NCBI GenBank assembly: GCA_934755305.1
Contig: CAKVLD010000103.1
Coordinates: 1 to 7,284, forward strand
Reading direction: 5' to 3'
From: an uncultured Clostridium sp.
Lineage (GTDB): Bacteria; Bacillota; Clostridia; Clostridiales; Clostridiaceae
DNA: 7,284 nucleotides
Below the pieces are notes generated by a model that was not told where the DNA came from, ran no database searches, and was given only the letters and a program-made list of their open reading frames with translations. Every line of letters begins with the position of its first letter. Position 1 is the stretch's first letter. A program made the translations under genes and the position numbers. Of this stretch, positions 1 through 5,761 are shown in pieces.

Positions 1-374
1 TTATTATCTTTCTTATTATTATCTACTCTTATAGGATTTAAAATTTGTTCTTCTGTTGTAACACTATTCTTTTCTTCCTGTATCTTAGCTGTAGAACTTA
101 ACCCATTATTACCCACAACAATAAATACAATTAATGGCACTAAAAATATCGCATACTTTCTCAAACTTCTTCTTACCATTTTTTCTTTGAAAATATTGAA
201 TATTAAAAACAATAAGATAATTCCCATCAAAACTAAACTTATTTTTGCATAAGGCACAATTCTAGGATGAACATAATTAATTATTGTATTATCTCTTAAA
301 AGAGCAAAATAAAATAGAAAAAAACCTAGCAAAACCATTATTTTTAGTATTACTTCTATATTTACCTTTTTCAA
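1..374 (-). CDS. DUF1980/TIGR03943-type membrane protein, N-terminal part (3' end off window)
   Basis: This reading frame stays open from a TTG start at 374 to the left edge, giving about 124 codons of a longer protein. The TTG is chosen because an AAGGAAG ribosome binding site (388-382) sits 7 nt upstream; the next in-frame ATG is codon 13 and has no comparable site. Visible are hydrophobic segments at about residues 8-26, 42-62 and 74-88, a YVHPR motif at 34-38, and then a polar Asn/Lys/Glu-rich stretch. YxHPR after the first membrane helix, directly behind a DUF318 permease gene, is what I know of the DUF1980/TIGR03943 family (YcgQ-like), the usual partner of YcgR-type permeases. Members are about 250-300 residues, so roughly half is missing here. 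It starts 16 nt after the permease stop and is almost certainly co-transcribed. Its biochemical role is not established; a permease subunit or metal-handling partner is inference. Confidence 0.8.
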   Translation of the reverse strand, partial: MKKVNIEVILKIMVLLGFFLFYFALLRDNTIINYVHPRIVPYAKISLVLMGIILLFLIFNIFKEKMVRRSLRKYAIFLVPLIVFIVVGNNGLSSTAKIQEEKNSVTTEEQILNPIRVDNNKKDN

Positions 375-390
375 AATATCACTTCCTTAC

Positions 391-1980
391 TTATATAGGT
401 ATTATCATAAGTACAATAAAAGAAACTATAATAATAGATCCTATTAATTTAATTACAAAAGACTTTTTAAAACTTCCTAAAAGCATCATAGTATTTTTTA
501 TATCAATCATTGGCCCAAGAACTAAAAAGCCCATTACTGAAACCTTAGAAAAGTTCTGCAAAAATCCTTTAGCTATAAATGCATCTGATGTAGAACAAAC
601 TGAAAATACAAAGGCAAAAAACATCATAACTATAAGTGATGCTGTTTTAGTGTTAGGCATAAACTTTAACATATCGCGACTTATTAAAACCTGCATCATA
701 CTTGAAGCTAAAGCTCCTACTATCATATATTTTCCTACATTCATAAATTCATCTGCTGCAAGTAAAACTATTCCTTTGAGCTTAGTAAATACATTTTTAC
801 TATATACATACTCTCCACTACATAGTTCACATTGACAATTAAAAATATAGTCTGTAACTACATCTTTTGATTTATATCTATTCATAAATAAGCCTATAAT
901 AACTGAAATAATAACACCTAAAACCACTCTGCAAATAACAATGTCTTCATTTTCTGGAAAAGCATATACTGTAGACATTATTGCTATAGGATTAACAATA
1001 GGTGCTGAAAGCATAAAGGTTATTGCTACTGATAACGGAAATCCTTTTTTCAAAAAGCCTCTTGCTACAGGTATAGTCCCACAATCACATACAGGAAATA
1101 ATATTCCCAATAATGAAGCAATTATACAAGAAATAAAAGTATTTTTAGATAACAACTTTGACATAGTATTTTCAGAAATACATACTTGTATAATTGAAGA
1201 TACAAAAGCTCCAATCAAAATAAAAGGAACTGTTTCTATAATAATCCCCATAAAAATTGTATTAAAAGTGTTTACATAATTTTTATCTATAAAAGCTGAA
1301 AATTTTTCACCTATTGTAGGTAAATATAAAACAAACCCAAGAAATGCTATTAAGGTTAATATACTAATTACAACTTCATTAAAACTTAATTTTTCATTTG
1401 AAGTATCTAAACATATCCTTCTTTTTTTTATAGCCTTTTCTTCCTCTTCTACAGTTTGAAATTCATATATTTTAGAAATTTCATTAACACTTCTTATATT
1501 TCTTTTTATATTTTTTATATTTTCTTTGCTCATTCCTTTAGAATTTGTAAGTATTATAATATCACTATTTACTAGATGTGCTCTTATTTTATTGCCCATA
1601 TTAAGAAAATACATATTTGCTGTTTTAGTATCTATTACATCTATTATCTTATGTATCTTAAAAAACTCACTCATATATGGTTCATTAAAAAAACTTAACA
1701 ACTCTTCTGTATTAGCCATGCCGTTATATTCTAAAATAATTCTATCTGGATTGTACCTACTTATTATTTCTTTAAAAAACACCTTATCTAAAGGTGTATT
1801 CATATCTTTATTTACTATGAATACACCTTCTTTTTCACTTAAGTTCATATTTTCTTTACCTTTTTCACTTTGTATAACAACTATACTTTCAGAGCTTTCT
1901 CTTTCTCTTAATATAGATTCTATAAATGTAGTTTTTCCAGCTCCTAAAAAGCCTAATAGTATATAAGTTTTAACCCTCAT
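391..1980 (-). CDS. Fusion: degenerate COG0523-like GTPase domain + DUF318 (YcgR/ArsP-type) permease
   Basis: The 529-residue protein has two parts. Residues 1-175 resemble the G domain of COG0523 metallochaperones: Walker A GFLGAGKTT at 10-18, E39/G41 aligning with the ENEFG motif, and LEYNG at 83-87 in place of the usual EPSG. The CxCC metal motif is absent (no cysteine occurs before C190), NKxD reads NSKG at 146-149, and there is no CobW_C domain. Residues about 200-527 are a polytopic membrane domain with eight or more hydrophobic segments and DUF318 hallmarks: VCDCG at 297-301, a SAPIVNP segment at 325-331, VCSTSDAF at 461-468 and GPMIDIKN at 489-496. A cytoplasmic-looking loop carries CQCELC at 382-387. 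Relatives are linked to export of metals or arsenicals; the substrate here is unknown. ATG 1980 follows the upstream TAG by 13 nt, with AGGTG at 1995-1991 as ribosome binding site. The single open frame argues for a real fusion, not a sequencing error. Confidence 0.85.
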   Translation of the reverse strand: MRVKTYILLGFLGAGKTTFIESILRERESSESIVVIQSEKGKENMNLSEKEGVFIVNKDMNTPLDKVFFKEIISRYNPDRIILEYNGMANTEELLSFFNEPYMSEFFKIHKIIDVIDTKTANMYFLNMGNKIRAHLVNSDIIILTNSKGMSKENIKNIKRNIRSVNEISKIYEFQTVEEEEKAIKKRRICLDTSNEKLSFNEVVISILTLIAFLGFVLYLPTIGEKFSAFIDKNYVNTFNTIFMGIIIETVPFILIGAFVSSIIQVCISENTMSKLLSKNTFISCIIASLLGILFPVCDCGTIPVARGFLKKGFPLSVAITFMLSAPIVNPIAIMSTVYAFPENEDIVICRVVLGVIISVIIGLFMNRYKSKDVVTDYIFNCQCELCSGEYVYSKNVFTKLKGIVLLAADEFMNVGKYMIVGALASSMMQVLISRDMLKFMPNTKTASLIVMMFFAFVFSVCSTSDAFIAKGFLQNFSKVSVMGFLVLGPMIDIKNTMMLLGSFKKSFVIKLIGSIIIVSFIVLMIIPI

Positions 1981-1993
1981 ACCCCTACTTCAC

Positions 1994-2941
1994 CTATTCT
2001 TTCTTTGCAAACGCAAATAATTTATCTAGCTTTTTTGTATTTATGCTCTCCCCTATAATAGCTATCTTTCCAACTTTTTGACTTGCTATAGCATTCATTT
2101 GAAAACTTCCTGGTGTATAGTGAAATTCCACCCATCTTCCCTCGTCTAATTGTACTATCCCCTTTCCTCTTAAAATATTTCCATAATCATCACCACTAAT
2201 TTTTTCTATAAATATACTTTTTAACTTACTTTTAGAAACAAACTTTTTAGTCTCTATTCCCCAGCTATTAAATACATTACTAGCTTTATTATTTTTATGA
2301 ACTATACCTACCTTTTGATAAGATATTCCCCTATTAAACTCCACCTTATTACTAATTTCTTTCTTAGAAATATTTAATATATCATTACCTTCAAACTCAT
2401 CTAATGGAGCTGTTATTATGTTACATTCTTTATTTAATTTTTTAATAGACTTAACTATTTCCTCTATATCCTTTTCATTATTATCTCTTCTAGAAGCTAT
2501 TATTATCTCAGCTTTTTTTATTTGGTCTTTATAAAATTCTCCAAAGTTATTTAAATAGCTATTATAATTTGAAACATCTATTACTGTATATATATTATCT
2601 ATCTTTATACTTTCTATTTCCTTACAAGATTTAATAATATCACTAAGTTTAGCTACTCCTGAAGGTTCTATAAGTATTCTATCTGGGGAATATTTTTTAA
2701 CTATTTCTTTTATAGCTTCTTTAAAATCACCTACTAATGAACAACATATACAACCTGAACTTATTTCCTTCATGTCTATATTAGTCCCCTTTAAAAGATC
2801 TCCATCTATAGATACTTCTCCAAATTCATTTTCAATAATTGCAAGACGTTCTTTTTTTAAATCACTCTCAATTAACTTTTTTATTAATGTTGTTTTTCCA
2901 GCTCCTAAAAAACCAGAAATAATATCTATTTTTGTAATCAC
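1994..2941 (-). CDS. COG0523 (CobW/G3E family) metal-chaperone GTPase
   Basis: This 315-residue cytoplasmic protein has the full COG0523 layout. It shows Walker A GFLGAGKTT (10-18), ENEFGE (37-42), the metal-binding GCICC motif (63-67), EPSG (92-95), and a CobW_C-like C-terminal domain from about 205 to 308 with GKGIVQ at 259-264. Family members (YciC, YeiR, ZNG1, CobW) deliver or insert Zn, Co or Fe using GTP. There is no His-rich tail to suggest a particular metal. The base-specificity motif NKxD reads SRRD (150-153), which is atypical and could alter guanine selectivity. The start is GTG at 2941: AAGGAG (2956-2951) is 9 nt upstream, while the two ATGs just before it run straight into TGA in another frame. 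It is first in a leftward operon with the GTPase-permease fusion and the DUF1980 gene, so it probably serves that transporter. The exact metal is unknown. Confidence 0.9.
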   Translation of the reverse strand: MITKIDIISGFLGAGKTTLIKKLIESDLKKERLAIIENEFGEVSIDGDLLKGTNIDMKEISSGCICCSLVGDFKEAIKEIVKKYSPDRILIEPSGVAKLSDIIKSCKEIESIKIDNIYTVIDVSNYNSYLNNFGEFYKDQIKKAEIIIASRRDNNEKDIEEIVKSIKKLNKECNIITAPLDEFEGNDILNISKKEISNKVEFNRGISYQKVGIVHKNNKASNVFNSWGIETKKFVSKSKLKSIFIEKISGDDYGNILRGKGIVQLDEGRWVEFHYTPGSFQMNAIASQKVGKIAIIGESINTKKLDKLFAFAKKE

Positions 2942-3006
2942 ATCATCACTCTCCTTAAAACCTCATAGATATACTTATAGCTATAGTAAATGTATACTCA
3001 CAAGTT

Positions 3007-3034
3007 TTAATATAAATTACTTTATTTATTGCAA
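3007..3034 (-). promoter_or_regulatory. Possible promoter of the GTPase-permease operon
   Basis: On the minus strand TTGCAA (3034-3029) and TATTAA (3012-3007) are separated by 16 nt, a fair sigma-A match upstream of the GTG at 2941. The -35 overlaps the palindrome at 3030-3044, as expected for repression. A competing choice is TTGTGA (3003-2998) with TATAAG (2979-2974) at 18 nt spacing. The sequence alone does not decide between them. Confidence 0.4.
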
Positions 3035-3044
3035 ATCATTTGCA
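3030..3044. promoter_or_regulatory. Fur-family-like 7-1-7 operator (Zur candidate)
   Basis: TGCAAAT-C-ATTTGCA is a perfect 7-1-7 inverted repeat. This geometry is shared by Fur, Zur and PerR boxes (for example TGATAATnATTATCA for Fur). It lies about 90 nt upstream of the COG0523 GTPase start and overlaps a candidate -35. Because COG0523 genes are often under Zur control, Zur or another metal-sensing Fur-family protein is the likely binder; that is inference, as no regulator gene is in the window. Confidence 0.6.
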
Positions 3045-3107
3045 TTTACTTTTTCATTATAATCTTCCTTTTTATACTTTTCAACTTTTCCCATTTAATT
3101 TTTATTT

Positions 3108-3144
3108 AAAAAAAGCTAAAACCATAAAAGTTTCAGCTTTTTTT
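3108..3144 (-). terminator. Rho-independent terminator after the ABC operon
   Basis: AAAAAAAGCT (3108-3117) pairs with AGCTTTTTTT (3135-3144). After one A/C mismatch, AAAC pairs with GTTT, around a 7-nt loop. It lies 8 nt past the ABC permease stop. Read leftward, the stem ends in a T-run. The A-run on the other side could let it work in both directions, but no rightward gene needs it. Confidence 0.8.
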
Positions 3145-3152
3145 AATCTTAA

Positions 3153-3947
3153 TTATTCTAAATTTAATTTTCTATCAAGAATATACTTGCATATAAAAAA
3201 CAATATAATTACACCAATTATTTCTATTAAAATTGCAATTAATATACTTAGTTCAACTATAATTGGGCTTTCAATACTAATAATATTAATAGACTTAGCC
3301 CATCCTCCTAATATAGATACAGCTATATTTCCTAGCATATTAATTAATATAAATCCTCCAAAGGAACCCAAAATCCTATGACGTGGAAATAAATGTCCTA
3401 TTGATATTGATGCATATAATGTAAATATAAATACTAAAGTACTTAATAACATAATAACTATAATTTCAAAAGGTATAATATATAAATGAATTCCAACCTC
3501 ACTATTAAGCTTTTTGAACATTTCTACAACAATATCAAAGTTAGAAATAATGCTACTAATTACATCCTTATTAACAAGTAATAATAACATTGATATAAAT
3601 GCAACTAATCCACTACCTATTACCCATATTATAGATGATATAGCTTTACACCATATGTTTTGACTAGTAGTTACAGGAAGAGTATGCATTAAATATCCTT
3701 CATCTTTTAACAAATTATTATTAAATCTTTGGATAATAATTATAAAAGTCATTATTCCTATACCTACTATTAACGCTACATATAGAAGCATTAAAAGTTG
3801 TATATGAAGTTTTCCCAGTGCTCTTGAACCTGAATTAAATCCTATAAACAATCTATTAATTATAGCAGTTATAATTAGGGCTCCATATAAAGGTAATAAA
3901 ATTCTACCTGTTGCTTTAAATTCATATTTAATTAACTTTCTTAACAT
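3153..3947 (-). CDS. ABC-2 type transporter membrane permease
   Basis: The 264-residue integral membrane protein has about six hydrophobic segments (roughly 16-34, 50-73, 101-124, 155-182, 193-214 and 229-255). It begins with a short basic N-terminus, MLRKLIKYEFKATGR, typical of Firmicute ABC-2 permeases. The stretch RFNNNLLKDEGYLMHTLPVT (74-93), between the second and third segments, is a motif I recognise from this permease group, where KDEGYL is followed by a TLPV turn. The start ATG at 3947 overlaps the ATPase stop by 7 nt (ATGTTAA) and has a GGGAGG ribosome binding site 7 nt upstream. It is last in the GntR-ATPase-permease operon and presumably forms a dimeric channel with that ATPase. 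The substrate cannot be read from sequence. YtrA-type operons are tied to cell-wall antibiotic stress or acetoin use in Bacillus, so either drug or peptide export or something else remains possible. Confidence 0.88.
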   Translation of the reverse strand: MLRKLIKYEFKATGRILLPLYGALIITAIINRLFIGFNSGSRALGKLHIQLLMLLYVALIVGIGIMTFIIIIQRFNNNLLKDEGYLMHTLPVTTSQNIWCKAISSIIWVIGSGLVAFISMLLLLVNKDVISSIISNFDIVVEMFKKLNSEVGIHLYIIPFEIIVIMLLSTLVFIFTLYASISIGHLFPRHRILGSFGGFILINMLGNIAVSILGGWAKSINIISIESPIIVELSILIAILIEIIGVIILFFICKYILDRKLNLE

Positions 3948-4642
3948 CTAAATACCTCCCTAAATAAAGCATCTATGCTCTTTCCCTCTTCTTCTCTTAT
4001 CTCATCTACACTTTTATATAAAGTTATATTTCCATAAGATAAAAAGATTACATCATCTAATATCTTTTCAATATCAGAAATAATGTGGGTTGAAATAACT
4101 ATAGTAGCATTTTCATTGTAATTTTTTAGTATGGTATCTAATATATAATCTCTAGCTGCTGGATCCACCCCTGCTATAGGTTCATCTAAGAAATATATTT
4201 CTGCTTCTCTACTCATTACAAGTATTAACTGAACTTTTTCCTTAGTCCCTTTAGACATAGTCCTTAACTTATCATTAGGGTTTATATTTAAATTTTTAAT
4301 CATATCATATGCTTTTTCTTTATTAAAATCTTCATAAAAATCACTAAAAAATTCTATAATCTCTGATACTTTCATCCAATTGTTTAGGTAAGTTCTTTCT
4401 GGAAGGTAAGAAACTATTTTCTTTGTATCAACACCTGGTTTATTACCACCAATTAAAAGTTCACCTTCACTTGGAACTAATAAACCATTAGCTATTTTAA
4501 TAAAAGTACTTTTACCACTTCCATTAGGGCCTAAAAGACCAACTATTCTTCCTCTTTTTATATTTAAATTAATACTATTTAGCGCTTCTATATTTCCATA
4601 TCTTTTTCTTAGATTTTTACATTCTAATATGATATTATCCAT
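3941..4642 (-). CDS. ABC transporter ATP-binding protein (YtrB-like)
   Basis: This 233-residue nucleotide-binding domain energises the permease encoded just downstream. It has Walker A GPNGSGKST (38-46), signature MSKG (129-132, a variant of LSGG), Walker B IYFLDEP (149-155), a D-loop at GVD (158-160) and the switch histidine H186. At the Q-loop the glutamine is replaced: the segment reads SYLPER (78-83). This is common in ABC-2 ATPases of this kind as I know them, so it need not mean loss of function. ATG 4642 lies 1 nt after the GntR stop, with its GGAGG ribosome binding site inside the last GntR codons and 9 nt spacing, so translation is probably coupled. The 3' end overlaps the permease start by 7 nt. 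The protein would sit on the inner face of the membrane as a dimer with the permease. Confidence 0.92.
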   Translation of the reverse strand: MDNIILECKNLRKRYGNIEALNSINLNIKRGRIVGLLGPNGSGKSTFIKIANGLLVPSEGELLIGGNKPGVDTKKIVSYLPERTYLNNWMKVSEIIEFFSDFYEDFNKEKAYDMIKNLNINPNDKLRTMSKGTKEKVQLILVMSREAEIYFLDEPIAGVDPAARDYILDTILKNYNENATIVISTHIISDIEKILDDVIFLSYGNITLYKSVDEIREEEGKSIDALFREVFRC

Positions 4643-4643
4643 A

Positions 4644-5012
4644 CTATTTTTCCTCCTTAACTATCTCTTCTACCATTAAAACAACTTCATCTTTTGAGAA
4701 TCCCATGTTTTTCATACCATTTATAAATTCACATACTTTATCTTTAGCTAAAGACACTTTAATTTGATTAATCATATTAATATCCTCCGTAATAAATCTA
4801 CCAGATGTTCTTTGGCTATATATTAGCCCTGTTCTTTCAAGCTCAGTTAAAGCTTTTTGCATAGTATTAGGATTTACAGATGCCTCCTTTGCCAGATCTC
4901 TAACTGAATCTATCTTTTCCCCTGACTTATATACACCTGAAATAATTTTTAGTTCAATTTCCTTCATTATCTGTCTATATATAGGAGTTGAATTTTCAAA
5001 TTCCCAGGACAT
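4644..5012 (-). CDS. GntR-family transcriptional regulator, YtrA subfamily
   Basis: The 122-residue protein consists of a GntR winged helix-turn-helix (about 8-75) and a short helical tail (about 78-120), the small form typical of the YtrA subfamily. GntR signatures visible are the PIYRQIMKEIE opening (10-20), SGVYKSGEKIDSVRDLA (25-41), VNPNTMQKAL (46-55) and the wing TSGRFI (69-74). YtrA-type regulators have no large ligand domain, usually repress their own ABC operon, and dimerise through the C-terminal helices. That fits here: it is first in a tightly packed operon with an ABC ATPase and permease, and a long inverted repeat overlies its promoter. The start ATG 5012 has AAGGAGGGAG (5026-5017) as a strong ribosome binding site. 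The inducer is unknown. Confidence 0.93.
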   Translation of the reverse strand: MSWEFENSTPIYRQIMKEIELKIISGVYKSGEKIDSVRDLAKEASVNPNTMQKALTELERTGLIYSQRTSGRFITEDINMINQIKVSLAKDKVCEFINGMKNMGFSKDEVVLMVEEIVKEEK

Positions 5013-5031
5013 ATTACTCCCTCCTTACATT

Positions 5032-5067
5032 TGTATCATTGTACTAAGTTCTTAATACAATGATACA
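5032..5067. promoter_or_regulatory. GntR/YtrA operator: 17+17 inverted repeat
   Basis: TGTATCATTGTACTAAG (5032-5048) and CTTAATACAATGATACA (5051-5067) form an inverted repeat with one mismatch in 17 positions and a 2-nt centre. It covers the -10 and the expected start of the operon's promoter and lies 20 nt upstream of the GntR ATG. This is the expected place for autorepression by the encoded YtrA-type protein. Transcripts starting upstream of it could also fold it into a hairpin. Confidence 0.85.
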
Positions 5068-5088
5068 TCATCTTCCATCTAATATCAA
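5060..5088 (-). promoter_or_regulatory. Sigma-A promoter of the GntR-ABC operon
   Basis: On the minus strand TTGATA (5088-5083) and TATCAT (5065-5060) are 17 nt apart; both boxes match the consensus at five of six positions. The predicted start is near 5053, inside the inverted repeat at 5032-5067, leaving a leader of about 40 nt before the GntR ATG. Confidence 0.75.
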
Positions 5089-5193
5089 CAATTCCAAATA
5101 AATTCATTTAAAAAAATCAAAAAATATTGTATTACTGTTTTCATTGCACACTTCTTTTATATTACCACGAACTTACTGTACAATCATCTATTC

Positions 5194-5213
5194 AAAAAAG
5201 TGGCTTACGCCAC
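5194..5213 (-). terminator. Terminator left from the pullulanase gene
   Basis: Read leftward, GTGGC-GTAA-GCCAC is followed by TTTTTT: a 5-bp GC-rich stem, a 4-nt loop and a U-run. It begins about 40 nt past the stop of the pullulanase relic, so it is probably the original terminator of that gene. It may now insulate the ABC operon promoter at 5088 from stray transcription. Confidence 0.7.
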
Positions 5214-5254
5214 ACTTCTATACGTTAAAAAATAAACATACATCTTTTAATTTT

Positions 5255-5569
5255 TTATCTTATTGCAACAAAAGTAGATATAGCACTAACTTTTATTATA
5301 TTTTTATCAATTACATCTATAACCTCTGTTCCTGAATTGTATTTATTTTCCAATACCCTCCAAGGATTCGCCTTTTCTACTTCAACATTAATATCTTCAT
5401 TTTTACTTTTTCTTTTCCAGTCAATTTTATTTACACTATCATTAGCATTATATGAATTTTCAATGCCACCTTTAGTTCTAAAAAATTCCTGATCAGCATG
5501 AATAAATGGTATTCCTTGACTTAATAGAACACTTATCTTGATTATACTCAGCACTATAATTTTTATCAA
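5255..5569 (-). pseudogene. Type I pullulanase remnant (C-terminal scraps with internal deletion)
   Basis: The 104-codon frame is not a whole gene. Residues about 11-54 match the late catalytic region of type I pullulanases as I recall it: SVLLSQGIPFIHADQEFFRT, then KGGIENSYN and DSVNKIDWKRK. Residues about 68-104 (NPWRVLENK...GTEVIDVID...VSAISTFVAIR) match the extreme C-terminal beta domain. The segment that normally joins these blocks, some 60-75 residues beginning with the YYKGLIxLRxxHPAF region, is missing, and everything before the first block (most of the enzyme) is gone. The leading residues MIKIIVLSII are probably out-of-frame sequence: the adjacent frame reads ...YSAEYNQDK..., which could be the former upstream coding, implying a frameshift near 5535-5545. 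No ribosome binding site supports the TTG at 5569. The intact enzyme debranches alpha-1,6 links in pullulan or glycogen; this fragment cannot. Confidence 0.8.
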
Positions 5570-5677
5570 ATTTTAACATTAATCTTGTTTTTTTTATTAT
5601 ATCAATCAAAAAAACAATTTAATAATAAACATTATTTCCTTCAACATTTCATTTATATTAATTTTTTCCTTATTAAC

Positions 5678-5761
5678 ATTGACTTGGATAATTACTCTAT
5701 GCTACGCTAAATTTATATACATAGTACAAGAGAGGATTTTATATGAGTATTGACTTGGATA
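5678..5761. repeat. 13-bp direct repeat flanking the XRE-TPR start
   Basis: ATTGACTTGGATA occurs exactly at 5678-5690 and again at 5749-5761, 71 bp apart. The first copy contains a -35-like TTGACT (5679-5684); the best -10 at 18 nt is a poor TACGCT (5703-5708). The second copy lies in codons 2-6 of the regulator gene. It could be a pair of operator sites or a small duplication; neither is proven. Confidence 0.6.

Noticed and set aside
284..835. Long rightward open frame of 183 codons
   Set aside because: It lies antisense to the permease and DUF1980 genes, has no ribosome binding site or family resemblance, and its composition is the mirror of a hydrophobic minus-strand gene.
941..1279. Rightward open frame inside the permease gene
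   Set aside because: It is a shadow of the conserved membrane domain (VCDCG and SAPIVNP region) on the other strand.
1526..1966. Rightward open frame over the fused G domain
   Set aside because: It is antisense to the Walker A-containing coding sequence; low complexity and no initiation signals.
2976..2985. TATAGCTATA palindrome in the GTPase operon leader
   Set aside because: A 10-bp AT-rich palindrome in such DNA can arise by chance; it may simply include a -10 box. The 3030-3044 site is far stronger.
2772..3381. Two rightward open frames across the 3' end of the ABC operon and the GTPase start
   Set aside because: They cross a terminator and an operator, overlap well-supported genes, and have no recognisable domain.
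5144..5335. Rightward 63-codon open frame next to the pullulanase relic
   Set aside because: It runs antisense over the terminator and the relic, with a Tyr/Asn/Phe-rich AT-driven composition and no ribosome binding site.
5697..5724. CTATG...CATAG inverted repeat upstream of the XRE-TPR gene
   Set aside because: Only 5-bp arms with an 18-nt AT-rich loop; too weak to call a hairpin or operator.
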